Assembly: GCA_947587115.1 (NCBI GenBank)
Contig: CANPXY010000001.1
Span: forward strand, 1 to 47,322
Origin: an uncultured Bacilli bacterium
Lineage (GTDB): Bacteria > Bacillota_I > Bacilli_A > RF39 > UBA660
Length of the DNA: 47,322 nucleotides
Direction: 5' to 3'
Position 1 is the stretch's first letter; the number at the start of each line of letters is the position of its first letter. The notes under the pieces were generated by a model, which searched no databases, had not been told where the DNA came from, and saw nothing but the letters and a program-made list of their open reading frames with translations. Of this stretch, positions 8,256 through 16,616 are shown piece after piece. The translations under genes and the position numbers were made by a program.

Positions 8256-8893
8256 ATTAATTCACTATTCTTAATAATATATAATTGTTTTTCTCGGTAA
8301 AAGCCATAAAAAATATCTTCTAACCGCACTCGTTCTCGATCGAGCATCGAATGTAACCAAGCTTCAGTTTTAGAAATTTGTCGAAGCGTATCGGGTTGGA
8401 TCTTGCCATCTAAAATGAGCGCCAGAGGATAGTCGTGCCCCGCTTTGCCATCTTTCGAAAATACCGACAATTTTCCATTCGTTTCCAAAATGGCGTAGTC
8501 CACTTCTTCGATATTCTTGATTCCCTTCGAGCGCAATTTTTTAAACAAATCGTCCAAATGATAATGTTGCTTAACTAGTTCACTAAAATGTACCTTCCCT
8601 CGATCGATGAGAACGGATGGTTCCTTCTCAAAAACATTTCGAACTTTTCTATTTTTAAAAGAACGATAAAGGATGCTTTTCTGCATTCCGATCAACAACA
8701 AAATGGGAACAATCGATAAAAAAATACTCTGGTCCAAATGTTCAATCGAATGCGATGCTAAAATAGCAATTAAAATAGAGATCGTCCAATCTATAACACC
8801 AAGATCACGAACAGCTCTTTGATCGATAAATCGATAGACGATAGTAATCAAAGCATAAATAAGAAACGTCCTGATGATCACTGTAGCATACAT
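8246..8893 (-). CDS. DUF421 (YetF/YrbG-type) membrane protein
   Basis: A 215-residue protein with three hydrophobic segments in the first 90 residues (VIIRTFLIYALITIVY, DWTISILIAILASHS, FLSIVPILLLIGM), then a soluble domain with EPSVLIDRGK and VDYAILETNGKLSVF, characteristic of DUF421. Relatives are common in spore-forming Bacillota; their function is not settled. The ATG at 8893 is chosen over upstream in-frame starts because GGTGAT lies 4 nt before it. A TATAAT -10 lies just upstream. It is divergent from the TIGR04086 gene. Confidence 0.85.
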   Translation of the reverse strand: MYATVIIRTFLIYALITIVYRFIDQRAVRDLGVIDWTISILIAILASHSIEHLDQSIFLSIVPILLLIGMQKSILYRSFKNRKVRNVFEKEPSVLIDRGKVHFSELVKQHYHLDDLFKKLRSKGIKNIEEVDYAILETNGKLSVFSKDGKAGHDYPLALILDGKIQPDTLRQISKTEAWLHSMLDRERVRLEDIFYGFYREKQLYIIKNSELIKK

Positions 8894-8970
8894 AAACATC
8901 ACCCATTATATTGTGATGGAAGTTCTAACGTTTTATTCTATAACATAGAGTATAACAGGATGTGATTCAT

Positions 8971-9333
8971 ATGATTCAAAAATATTTAAAAAGTTTTCTC
9001 GTAATTATGCTCTCATTTTTACTATTGATCTTCCTGACGACCGTCTTTCATCATTTCAATTTTTTAAATAGTACCGTGGCCGGCTATATCAAAATGATCA
9101 TTCCCATCGTATCGATGCTTTTAGGAGGATGGTTTATTGGCCGACACAGCAAAGAAAACGGTTGGCTAGAAGGATTAAAAATTGGCTTGATCTTCTTAGT
9201 ATTTCTATTTCTTCTTTCCTATCTTGGCTTTCAAGAAGGAATGCATCTTAAGACGTGGCTCTATGATGGGATCTTACTTATCTCCTCGATCCTAGGAAGT
9301 ATGATTGGGATCAATCATAAAAAGACCACATAA
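8971..9333 (+). CDS. TIGR04086-family small membrane protein
   Basis: A 120-residue protein with four predicted membrane segments. The glycine-rich pattern LLGGWFIGRHSKENGWLEG followed by LKIGLIF matches the TIGR04086 family of Bacillota. Function is unknown. The ATG at 8971 is preferred to an in-frame GTG at 8962 because AGGA lies about 10 nt before the ATG. A strong terminator follows directly. Confidence 0.75.
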   Translation: MIQKYLKSFLVIMLSFLLLIFLTTVFHHFNFLNSTVAGYIKMIIPIVSMLLGGWFIGRHSKENGWLEGLKIGLIFLVFLFLLSYLGFQEGMHLKTWLYDGILLISSILGSMIGINHKKTT

Positions 9334-9334
9334 A

Positions 9335-9366
9335 AAGGGAAATCACAGCATTTCCCTTATTTTTTT
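9335..9366. terminator. Intrinsic terminator between the TIGR04086 gene and trmK
   Basis: Stem AAGGGAAAT/ATTTCCCTT (9335-9343 with 9350-9358), loop of 6, then a T run on the plus strand. The A run on the other side may let it serve the trmK operon too. Confidence 0.85.
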
Positions 9367-10025
9367 AATTCTTCTTCGATCCATTTAATTTCCCGACGAA
9401 GGAGATAATGACGACGCCAATATTTTTTAGGAAGCAATCGTTGATTGATCTTCTTTTTCTCGAGTTCACGATCGAAATAGACCTCAAATAATTTTGGACG
9501 TTCTTGTAACAGAAGTGGTCCAAAATAGATCTCGCGCTTCGAATATTTTTGCCTACCCTTTTCAAATTTCAAAAGATGATAGAGGATTTTGTGATCTTCC
9601 ACCAATTCCTCTTTCGTCAAATGATATCCTAAATGAGAGGCAATACTTCGAACAAGTGGAACATCGCTGTTCGGTGACAAAATTAACGTTTTTACACCAG
9701 CCAACAAATTTCGCTGGTTTTTTAATATGCCATAGATCGTTCGACCACCCATACCGGCAATGACGACCGTATCCGTCTGTGGAGTGATCGCCGCTAACCC
9801 ATTGCCTTCTTTAATTTCAATTTGATCCGTCATTTTCCAACTGGAGACATTTTCTCTTGCATGTTCCAAAGGTCCTTTGGCAATATCGGACGCAATCGGA
9901 TGAATATCTTGATCTCTTTGAATGAGATAAATGTCCAAAAGGGCATGATCACATCCGACATCGAGCACCCGACTGTGCTTAGGCACCAAGTCACCGACTG
10001 CTTGAATGCGCTTACTGATCTTCAT
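9357..10025 (-). CDS. trmK: tRNA (adenine(22)-N1)-methyltransferase TrmK
   Basis: This SAM-dependent enzyme methylates A22 in the D-arm of tRNAs. The 222-residue protein has the Rossmann SAM motif RVLDVGCDHALLDIYLI, an acidic ASDIAKGPLEHA and the family motif TVVIAGMGGRTI. It lies directly downstream of rpoD, as in other Bacillota, and its ATG shares one base with the rpoD stop (TAATG), so translation is probably coupled. The length is normal. Confidence 0.94.
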   Translation of the reverse strand: MKISKRIQAVGDLVPKHSRVLDVGCDHALLDIYLIQRDQDIHPIASDIAKGPLEHARENVSSWKMTDQIEIKEGNGLAAITPQTDTVVIAGMGGRTIYGILKNQRNLLAGVKTLILSPNSDVPLVRSIASHLGYHLTKEELVEDHKILYHLLKFEKGRQKYSKREIYFGPLLLQERPKLFEVYFDRELEKKKINQRLLPKKYWRRHYLLRREIKWIEEELKK

Positions 10026-11113
10026 TAATCGGTCAAGAAATCCTTAAGTTTTCGAGAACGAGAAGGATGACGCAACTTGCGAAGTGCTTTGGCTTCAATT
10101 TGACGAATACGCTCTCTTGTAACACCAAAAATTTGGCCAACTTCTTCCAGTGTCCGACATTGTCCATCATCTAACCCAAAGCGAAGACGTAACACCCGCT
10201 CTTCACGATCGGTCAAAGTAAGCAAAACACCAGAAAGCTCTTCTTTTAACATCTCCACTGTCGCATACTCTTCCGGACTCATCGTTCGCTCATCACGAAT
10301 GAAATCGCCTAGATGGCTGTCCTCTTCCTCTCCGATCGGAGTCTCAAGTGAGACTGGATCTTGACTGATCTTATAGACCTCGCGAACTTTTTCGACCGAG
10401 ATATTAAGTTTTTTAGCAATTTCTTCATCGGTTGGCTCCCGATTTAACTCTTGGGTCAACTGACGTTGCACACGAGCAAGCTTGTTGATCGTCTCAACCA
10501 TATGAACAGGTACACGAATGGTACGTGCCTGATCGGCAATCGCTCTAGTGATGGCTTGACGAATCCACCAAGTCGCATAAGTCGAAAATTTATAACCCTT
10601 CGTTGGATCAAATTTATCGACAGCCTTCATCAGACCAATATTCCCTTCCTGAATCAAATCTAAGAACAACATGCCACGTCCTACATAACGTTTCGCAATC
10701 GATACGACCAAACGCAAATTCGATTCTGCAAGCATCCGTTTCGCATATTCGTCCCCTTGTTCCGCAAGACGCGCATACTCAAACTCTTCATCAGAAGTAA
10801 GCAAATTGATCCGTCCAATTTCTTTTAGATACATACGAACAGGATCGTTGATTTTGACATCTTTCGTAAGCGTTAGGTCCTCTACGTTTCCACCCGTTGG
10901 ATCCTCTTCATCATCCGCAACATTTCCATCTTCGGATACGATTTCAATCTGTTGCTCTACAAAACTATTATATAGATCATCTAGTGTATCACTATCAATT
11001 TCAAGCCCCTTTAATTCATCTGCCAACTGTTCATAAGTGATGAATCCTTGCTCCTTACCTAAAGCAATTAATTTACTTTTACGCTCTTCAAGCGTCTTAA
11101 TTTCTTCGACCAT
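10025..11113 (-). CDS. rpoD: Primary RNA polymerase sigma factor RpoD/SigA
   Basis: A 362-residue housekeeping sigma factor. Region 1.1-like N-terminus (residues 1-60), an acidic linker, region 1.2 (DPVRMYLKEIGRINLLT), region 2 with YATWWIRQAITRAI for -10 recognition, region 3, and region 4 with VLRLRFGLDDGQCRTLEEVG and the helix-turn-helix TRERIRQIEAKALRKLR. It sits in the classic dnaG-rpoD operon. Its presence fits the many TTGACA/TATAAT promoters in the window. The ATG at 11113 is preceded by AAGGAG 11 nt upstream. Confidence 0.98.
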   Translation of the reverse strand: MVEEIKTLEERKSKLIALGKEQGFITYEQLADELKGLEIDSDTLDDLYNSFVEQQIEIVSEDGNVADDEEDPTGGNVEDLTLTKDVKINDPVRMYLKEIGRINLLTSDEEFEYARLAEQGDEYAKRMLAESNLRLVVSIAKRYVGRGMLFLDLIQEGNIGLMKAVDKFDPTKGYKFSTYATWWIRQAITRAIADQARTIRVPVHMVETINKLARVQRQLTQELNREPTDEEIAKKLNISVEKVREVYKISQDPVSLETPIGEEEDSHLGDFIRDERTMSPEEYATVEMLKEELSGVLLTLTDREERVLRLRFGLDDGQCRTLEEVGQIFGVTRERIRQIEAKALRKLRHPSRSRKLKDFLTD

Positions 11114-11136
11114 GATTTCTTCAGCTCCTTATATCC

Positions 11137-12861
11137 TTAGTTCCCTATTCTTAACTTCCTTATGCGCTCCGCAATTTTTGCTTGTTCGAGTGGATCGACT
11201 TCTTTTTCCATCATACCCTGTAACCTTTTCATTTCTAGGTTCAAATTATACGCCCTTACCACTTTAAAATAATCAAAAATTGTATCTTTAGAAACCTCAT
11301 CTTCAAAAGATTGCGCTAAAATTTCATTGAATAGAGCCAACAGTTCTGTTTTATCTTGTAAATACGTATAAAAATCTGCAATTACAATTGTACCATATTT
11401 CTTATAATAATACGAGATCTCACTTGCTAAGAACCGACATTTCTCATCCGGAAAATACAACCCTTCTTTCTCATATTGATCGATCACAAAAGAATCTTGC
11501 AACATATAATAAAGAATCGCCATGATCGCCTTCTGATATTTATCATACTTTTTCTTTGCGGGCTTTTCCGGAATCTGAATCTTAGAAAGCGTTTTTTGCT
11601 CTTTAAACTCCTGAAATCTTTTTTCTAGGGTATTATAACCGATATCGAACTCTTTTGCAAGTGTTTTTAGCATAATTTCGACACGAATTGGATCCTCAAT
11701 TTTTCCCGCTTCCGCCAAAACTTGATTGATATAGTTGGCTTTTTCTTCATCACTTTTGAAGTTGACTTGATCTTTTAAAACTTTGATTTTATAATCACTA
11801 AAATGTAGAGCTTGATCGATGAGACTTTGAAAACGCTCTTTACCAAATTCTAAAATATAAGAATCAGGATCATAGTCATGATCGAGCGCAATCACTTTGG
11901 GCTCAATTCCAGCCTGCATCAAATGCTCTCCTACCGCAAGAGTCGCCTTCTTTCCTGGAGCATCGCCATCAAGACATAGAAGAATCGAAGGTGACAAGCG
12001 TTTTAAGAGTTGTACTTGATCATCGGTCATGGCCGTTCCCATCAAAGCAACCGTATTGCGAATACCGATGGTAGAAGCACGAATCACATCCATAAATCCT
12101 TCCATGACGATGACTTGTTTTTGCACTCTTGTCTCTTCTTTCGCAACGTGATAATGATAGAGGGTCAACCCCTTCTTAAAGATCGGCGTCTCTTTCGTAT
12201 TGAGATACTTATTCGCACCCGTTTTTTCGTAAATGCGACCAGAAAAACCGACAATCCGTCCAGCAACATCATAGAGTGGAAACATGATTCGATCAATAAA
12301 AGCATCGCGACGATCCGCGGACAAACCGATTTTATTGAGCGTCGTCAAAGAATAATTTTTCTGTGTGAGCAACTTGGTCAAATCATCACTATTCGCAAGC
12401 GAAAGACCAATTTCAAATTCTTTGATGACCTCTTCCCCCAACTGTCTAGAGGCAAGATAAGCACGCGCCTTTTTCCCTTGGCTCGTATTGATATTATTTT
12501 GAAAATATTTCGCACTTAAACGATAGATATCATACCATTCATCATAAGCACTGGACTGCTTTTTGACCTTGATATTGCTAAGAGGAACACCCACTCGATT
12601 GGCTAAAATTTCAAGAGCACTTCGAAAATCAATATGTTCATAATCCATCAAAAACTGAAAGACGTTTCCTGTCGCATGACACGAAAAGCAAGTGTAGATC
12701 TGCTTTTCTCTAGAGACACTCATCGATGGATTGGTATCATCGTGAAACGGACAGACTCCAAAAAAGTTCTTGCCCTTTTGAACAAGAGGTATCTTTTCTC
12801 CAATGACGTCGACGATATCTACTTTGCTTCGTACTTCTTGAATTACTCCGTTCTCTTGCAT
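11137..12861 (-). CDS. dnaG: DNA primase DnaG
   Basis: DnaG makes RNA primers at the replication fork. The 574-residue protein has the N-terminal CHC2 zinc finger (CPFHDDTNPSMSV, then YTCFSCHATG), a catalytic core, a Toprim domain (VIVMEGFMDVIRA; LLCLDGDAPGKKA) and a C-terminal helicase-interaction region. The start at 12861 is chosen because GAGAGGAGG lies 5 nt before this ATG; a longer frame would add 19 residues not expected in the family. It lies between uvsE and rpoD. Confidence 0.97.
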   Translation of the reverse strand: MQENGVIQEVRSKVDIVDVIGEKIPLVQKGKNFFGVCPFHDDTNPSMSVSREKQIYTCFSCHATGNVFQFLMDYEHIDFRSALEILANRVGVPLSNIKVKKQSSAYDEWYDIYRLSAKYFQNNINTSQGKKARAYLASRQLGEEVIKEFEIGLSLANSDDLTKLLTQKNYSLTTLNKIGLSADRRDAFIDRIMFPLYDVAGRIVGFSGRIYEKTGANKYLNTKETPIFKKGLTLYHYHVAKEETRVQKQVIVMEGFMDVIRASTIGIRNTVALMGTAMTDDQVQLLKRLSPSILLCLDGDAPGKKATLAVGEHLMQAGIEPKVIALDHDYDPDSYILEFGKERFQSLIDQALHFSDYKIKVLKDQVNFKSDEEKANYINQVLAEAGKIEDPIRVEIMLKTLAKEFDIGYNTLEKRFQEFKEQKTLSKIQIPEKPAKKKYDKYQKAIMAILYYMLQDSFVIDQYEKEGLYFPDEKCRFLASEISYYYKKYGTIVIADFYTYLQDKTELLALFNEILAQSFEDEVSKDTIFDYFKVVRAYNLNLEMKRLQGMMEKEVDPLEQAKIAERIRKLRIGN

Positions 12862-12874
12862 CGAATCCTCCTCT

Positions 12875-13828
12875 CTAGACAATAAACGTCGTCTGATCGA
12901 TGAACAAATAATCTTCAAGATAACGTAATTGTCTCACTAAATCAAATAAAGCTCGATCTTTTTCTTTCGCTTCCAACATGATATCGACATCCTGATCAAA
13001 AGGTTTAAGAACCTTCAAAAACGTAACAAAGGCCGCACCATCAATATACGCACTGTGACTACGAAACTCTTTTTTAGTCTTATTTTTAGGAGATGAAAAA
13101 TGAATTTTAGGTAACAATCCGGTCCCTTTCCAGGTATCAAATATCATTCTTAGATAATCTTCGATTTTTTCCCCCTTATTATTACACAAAAAATGATGAT
13201 AATCAAGTACCATTGGTACCTTTAACTCTTGACAGAGCTTCAAAACATCTAAAACATCAAATACTTTATCATCGTTTTCGATGACGATCCGGTGTTGAAT
13301 CGCGATCGGCAATTTATAAAACTGATCCTTAAATCGCTTGAGGGCCGCTTCTTTACCACCGGTAGAACTTCCCACATGCAAAATCAGCTTTCCTTGCGGA
13401 AGCGCAAGCATCGTAAGTAATTGATGATGGGCTTTAAGAATCCGAAAAGTATTTTCTACTACTTCCCCTCGCTCACTATTTAAGACCGCAAATTGATCGG
13501 GATGTAGATCTAGACGCAATCCAGCCTGATCAATCAAAGCTCCCAACTCCCGATAGAGCGTTTGATAAGGTCGATAATATGAAAAATGCACTTGCTCGTG
13601 CGTCACCAAAGGCAACAATTTAGAAGTGAGCCGATAAAAATGAATCTCGTTGCGCTGATTATACAAAAGCACCTTCTTTAAATCCGCAAGATTGGAACGA
13701 ATCAATGCATCCAATTTTTGCCGTTGTTCAACTTTCGATAATTTTTGATAATTCGTATAAGTAATGGTGCTAGAACAAGTGATATCAAGCGTCAAAGGAA
13801 TCGCTACATAACCAAGTCTTACTTTCAT
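12875..13828 (-). CDS. uvsE: UV DNA damage endonuclease UvsE
   Basis: UvsE nicks DNA 5' of UV photoproducts as an alternative excision repair route. The 317-residue TIM-barrel protein begins MKVRLGYVAIPLTLD and has the signatures HPDQFAVLNS, LILHVGSSTGGKE, VIENDDKVF, PMVLDYHHFLCN and DIMLEAKEKD. The ATG at 13828 has GGTGAT 3 nt upstream. The gap to dnaG is only 13 bp, so it appears to head the uvsE-dnaG-rpoD-trmK operon. UvsE is frequent in spore formers, but this is not proof of sporulation. Confidence 0.94.
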   Translation of the reverse strand: MKVRLGYVAIPLTLDITCSSTITYTNYQKLSKVEQRQKLDALIRSNLADLKKVLLYNQRNEIHFYRLTSKLLPLVTHEQVHFSYYRPYQTLYRELGALIDQAGLRLDLHPDQFAVLNSERGEVVENTFRILKAHHQLLTMLALPQGKLILHVGSSTGGKEAALKRFKDQFYKLPIAIQHRIVIENDDKVFDVLDVLKLCQELKVPMVLDYHHFLCNNKGEKIEDYLRMIFDTWKGTGLLPKIHFSSPKNKTKKEFRSHSAYIDGAAFVTFLKVLKPFDQDVDIMLEAKEKDRALFDLVRQLRYLEDYLFIDQTTFIV

Positions 13829-13919
13829 AAGATCACCATCTATAGTATCGGTCCAAAAAGAAAAAGCATACAAAAAAGCTCCTTGTTGCTGACACTTTTT
13901 GCTTTACTTTTTTGAAAAG

Positions 13920-14570
13920 TTATTCTGCCCTTGCCTTTTTTAGCCATTGGACTAGTCCATAGACATTGATCAATAAATATCCAATGGACACCAATAACAT
14001 CATGACGGCATTGGGACTTTGGTGGATCACATTGATGATCCATATCGATAAATCAATCGTATTATTAAATAACCATACCCACCAACACTCTTGAAATCTT
14101 AAATTCATAAGGATGATCCCACACAGATTAATGATGTTACTACTAGAATCTAAGAACGCTAATTGCTGATTTGGTATTTTAGTTAAGAATAGTCCTAAAA
14201 GGATGCTCCCTAAGATACAACTACCAACGATCATGATAGAATTTTTTAAAGTAAACTTTCTAATATTTACTTCATGACGAGCATCTTTTTTCTTGAGCCA
14301 ACTAATATATCCTTGAACTTGTAAAGGAAAATAGACAAATAATGATAAAATGGCAATACCGTATAATCCATTGATATAGCTAACATAAGCGCTTAATACA
14401 CAATATAGAGCCCCAAATATATAGTTGTAAGTTTTGCCAATACTAGCATAATAAGCATTTAAAATCCCACAGATAAGGATGGCTGTACCCAAATAATAAT
14501 CTTTGGAAATTATTCCACAAATAATAGAAAAGAAGATGATCAAAATCGTATAGATTTTATTTTTATTCAT
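13920..14570 (-). CDS. pnuC: PnuC-family nicotinamide riboside transporter
   Basis: A 216-residue protein with about seven hydrophobic segments, the size of PnuC. The C-terminal WWVWLFNNTIDLSIWI resembles the PnuC signature with Trp and Asn substrate-binding residues. PnuC imports nicotinamide riboside (or another vitamin B precursor) by facilitated diffusion. The ATG at 14570 lies in the end of the upstream histidine phosphatase gene (8-nt overlap) with GGTGAT 4 nt upstream, so coupling is likely. The substrate cannot be read from the sequence. Confidence 0.82.
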   Translation of the reverse strand: MNKNKIYTILIIFFSIICGIISKDYYLGTAILICGILNAYYASIGKTYNYIFGALYCVLSAYVSYINGLYGIAILSLFVYFPLQVQGYISWLKKKDARHEVNIRKFTLKNSIMIVGSCILGSILLGLFLTKIPNQQLAFLDSSSNIINLCGIILMNLRFQECWWVWLFNNTIDLSIWIINVIHQSPNAVMMLLVSIGYLLINVYGLVQWLKKARAE

Positions 14571-15102
14571 AAGGATCACCAAATCTATAAGAGACGAATT
14601 CACAATTATCTTGCCGAAATTTGTGAATATCTTGAGTATGAGGATGAAAATACAAATAGATCGCTTTACATACATCCCCATGTGTAATGATCAAAACATT
14701 TTGATCTTGGTAATTATTTTTGATCTCTTCTAATATAGAATGAACTCGATTGATAATACTTTGAAAGCCTTCGGCATCTTCATATACAACATTCTTTGTT
14801 GGATCATACCAAAGATCTTTATTTAATAACTGAACAGCCCTACCAACCATGCTGTTGGCATTCCGCTCTTTGATTCGATCATCATAGATGACAGGAACAT
14901 TTTTGATGTTTAAATAATCATAAGTTTGTTTTGTCCTTAATAAGGGAGAACAGAAGATAACATCAAACGGAATATTTTTAAGGTCTTGTCCAACAGCAAT
15001 GGCTTGCTTTATTCCTACTTCACTTAAATGCTCTTCATTCCAGCCATTTATTTGTTTTTTAACATTCGTATCCACTTGTCCATGTCTTAGTACGTACAAC
15101 AT
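14563..15102 (-). CDS. Histidine phosphatase superfamily protein (phosphoglycerate mutase-like)
   Basis: A 179-residue protein with the catalytic LRHGQVDTN, a second conserved region FCSPLLRTKQTYDYL, and the C-terminal LIITHGDVCKAI with the second catalytic His. Members include alpha-ribazole phosphatase and phosphosugar phosphatases. The overlap with pnuC suggests a role in dephosphorylating a vitamin-like precursor before or after transport. This is inference; the substrate is unknown. AAAGGAAAT precedes the ATG at 15102. Confidence 0.85.
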   Translation of the reverse strand: MLYVLRHGQVDTNVKKQINGWNEEHLSEVGIKQAIAVGQDLKNIPFDVIFCSPLLRTKQTYDYLNIKNVPVIYDDRIKERNANSMVGRAVQLLNKDLWYDPTKNVVYEDAEGFQSIINRVHSILEEIKNNYQDQNVLIITHGDVCKAIYLYFHPHTQDIHKFRQDNCEFVSYRFGDPYE

Positions 15103-15183
15103 TTTACGGATTTCCTTTCAATCGTTCGATCATATTTTTAAATTCATGTAATAAATTATAGAGCGAATCACTATTATCTAATT

Positions 15184-15732
15184 TTACTCCTCACAAAAAT
15201 ACTCTTTTACCAGTTCATTAAATCGATCTAATAATACATTACTAGATATTTTCTCATTAAAGATTTTTTGTAATTCTAAATAATAGTTTTTAAAATTCTC
15301 ATAACTATCTGCTTCAGTAATTAATGCGTTTTTGCCATTCTTTAAATACAAGTCATAATCAGAAACTAAATTTTGTAATTTACCAGCAACCTCTACTAAT
15401 AAAACATTTTTATCTGCATTTTTTAATTGTGAAACAAAGTTCGCTTTCCTTTCCGCGTAATCTTTAATGCTCTGATCTTCAGATAAAATACGTACCCCAT
15501 CAGCAATCTTTTTTCCATATTTATTTAGTAAGTCATCATAGGTATATTTTGTATCTTCAATAACGTCATGAAGATATCCTATATAAACGGTATCTTCATC
15601 ACAAGAGACATTTTTCAACATAATACCAACCATAATACTATGGAACACCATATCAATATCTTCCTTTTTTCTTTTTAAACCATTGAACGCAACGAACAAA
15701 AAATGAATAATTTCTTCCTCTTTAGTATACAT
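15184..15732 (-). CDS. HD-domain protein (SpoT/MESH1-like) with altered metal site
   Basis: A 182-residue helical protein with an HD-type core: FHSIMVGIML, then YLHDVIEDTKYTYDDLL, as in ppGpp-hydrolase-like HD domains. The later VKLADRL-type motif reads EVAGKLQNL, so the final metal-binding Asp is Gly. Hydrolase activity is therefore doubtful. It lies 10 bp after the C39-like gene and is probably cotranscribed. The coding sequence is more AT-rich than the dnaG operon, suggesting accessory origin. Confidence 0.75.
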   Translation of the reverse strand: MYTKEEEIIHFLFVAFNGLKRKKEDIDMVFHSIMVGIMLKNVSCDEDTVYIGYLHDVIEDTKYTYDDLLNKYGKKIADGVRILSEDQSIKDYAERKANFVSQLKNADKNVLLVEVAGKLQNLVSDYDLYLKNGKNALITEADSYENFKNYYLELQKIFNEKISSNVLLDRFNELVKEYFCEE

Positions 15733-15742
15733 ATTACACCCC

Positions 15743-16318
15743 CTAAATTTTATTAATTAATACACACTCACGATTATTAATTGCACCTAATGAAAAATCT
15801 TTTTGACTTTCTGAAAAAAGTCTTTTTAATGATACTTTTCTATTATGCGTAAAAGGTTTATTTAAAATAATCTTTACTTCTCTATCTTTATCATACTCCC
15901 TCTTATCTAAATAATATGGATCAAATATATAAGCATAATTTTTGTTAACTCTTGTTATTATTACATAATGCTCGCATAATTGCCAACACCTTATGAAAAC
16001 ACAACCATTATGATCAAGACATTTTTTTATATTTTCTAGATTTACTTCTTCTTTTTCTAATCTTTCGCATTTAACATTAAAATTTTTAGAATTCGCATAT
16101 CTAGTTATCCAATGAGTAAGTTTATTTATAGCTTCCTTACTTGTTCCACCTTGACCTAAATTTCCTTTTTCATCATAACAATCAAGTGTATATTTATGAA
16201 TAGCTTTAATAAGCTCTGCTGGTATTTCTTTTCTTTCAAATAAATAACTAAAAGCATTTTGTAAAGAAACAGTACCACAATCAAATTCGGTAATTTGAAA
16301 TCTTAAAGGCGTTTTCAT
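15743..16318 (-). CDS. C39-like papain-fold cysteine protease-like protein
   Basis: A 191-residue protein with the pattern of peptidase C39-like domains: FQITEFDCGTVSLQNAF near the N-terminus (candidate catalytic Cys after Asp), CEHYVIITRV (candidate His) and IFDPYYLD (candidate Asp). There is no signal peptide and no ABC transporter, so it is not a typical bacteriocin exporter. Its ATG overlaps the stop of the upstream small gene (ATGA). The target is unknown; it may act on an intracellular peptide or as a transglutaminase-like enzyme. Confidence 0.7.
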   Translation of the reverse strand: MKTPLRFQITEFDCGTVSLQNAFSYLFERKEIPAELIKAIHKYTLDCYDEKGNLGQGGTSKEAINKLTHWITRYANSKNFNVKCERLEKEEVNLENIKKCLDHNGCVFIRCWQLCEHYVIITRVNKNYAYIFDPYYLDKREYDKDREVKIILNKPFTHNRKVSLKRLFSESQKDFSLGAINNRECVLINKI

Positions 16319-16503
16319 TCTATCACCCCATTTATTACATTATCTTGTCCAATCAATCTTTTTAAATTGTTTATAAACTGAGTAACTACATCATCATATT
16401 TTTGTGATTTTACTAAGTCATCGATCTTTTTTAAGACGTGCCTTGTATTTTCGTTCACAAAATCATTTTGAACATCAATTACCAATAAAAGACTTTGCTC
16501 CAT
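16315..16503 (-). pseudogene. Internally deleted isochorismatase-family cysteine hydrolase
   Basis: The 62-residue product starts LLLVIDVQNDFVNENT, the N-terminal signature of isochorismatase/nicotinamidase-like hydrolases, continues to VVTQFINN, then jumps to NLKRLIGQDNVI, which looks like the C-terminal end of the same family. About 100 or more central residues with the catalytic Lys and Cys are missing, but the frame is kept. The start at 16503 has GGAGG 6 nt upstream and a good promoter. The stop overlaps the C39-like gene start. It is probably a remnant that still couples translation of the operon; a functional small protein cannot be excluded. Confidence 0.6.
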
Positions 16504-16543
16504 CGCTTTCCTCCAATAAAGATTCCGATCTTGATTTAATATA

Positions 16544-16571
16544 ATTATATCAAAATTAGCCATCAATTCAA
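16544..16571 (-). promoter_or_regulatory. Promoter of the isochorismatase-remnant/C39/HD/phosphatase/pnuC operon
   Basis: TTGAAT (16566-16571), 16-bp spacer, TATAAT (16544-16549), about 40 bp before the first ATG. Confidence 0.72.
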
Positions 16572-16590
16572 AATATTTATAAATTTTTGT

Positions 16591-16616
16591 AAAAAAAGAA
16601 GGAATTGCTTCCTTCT
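16591..16616 (-). terminator. Intrinsic terminator of the RNase J-like gene
   Basis: Stem AGAAGGAA/TTCCTTCT with a 4-nt loop, followed by a T run on the minus strand. It overlaps the stop codon. Confidence 0.9.

Noticed and set aside
12010..12519. 169-codon plus-strand frame inside dnaG
   Set aside because: It is an antisense shadow of the conserved Toprim region of dnaG.
13860..13905. AAAAAGC/GCTTTTT pair as a terminator after pnuC
   Set aside because: The stem is short and AT-rich with a loop of about 20 nt; not convincing.
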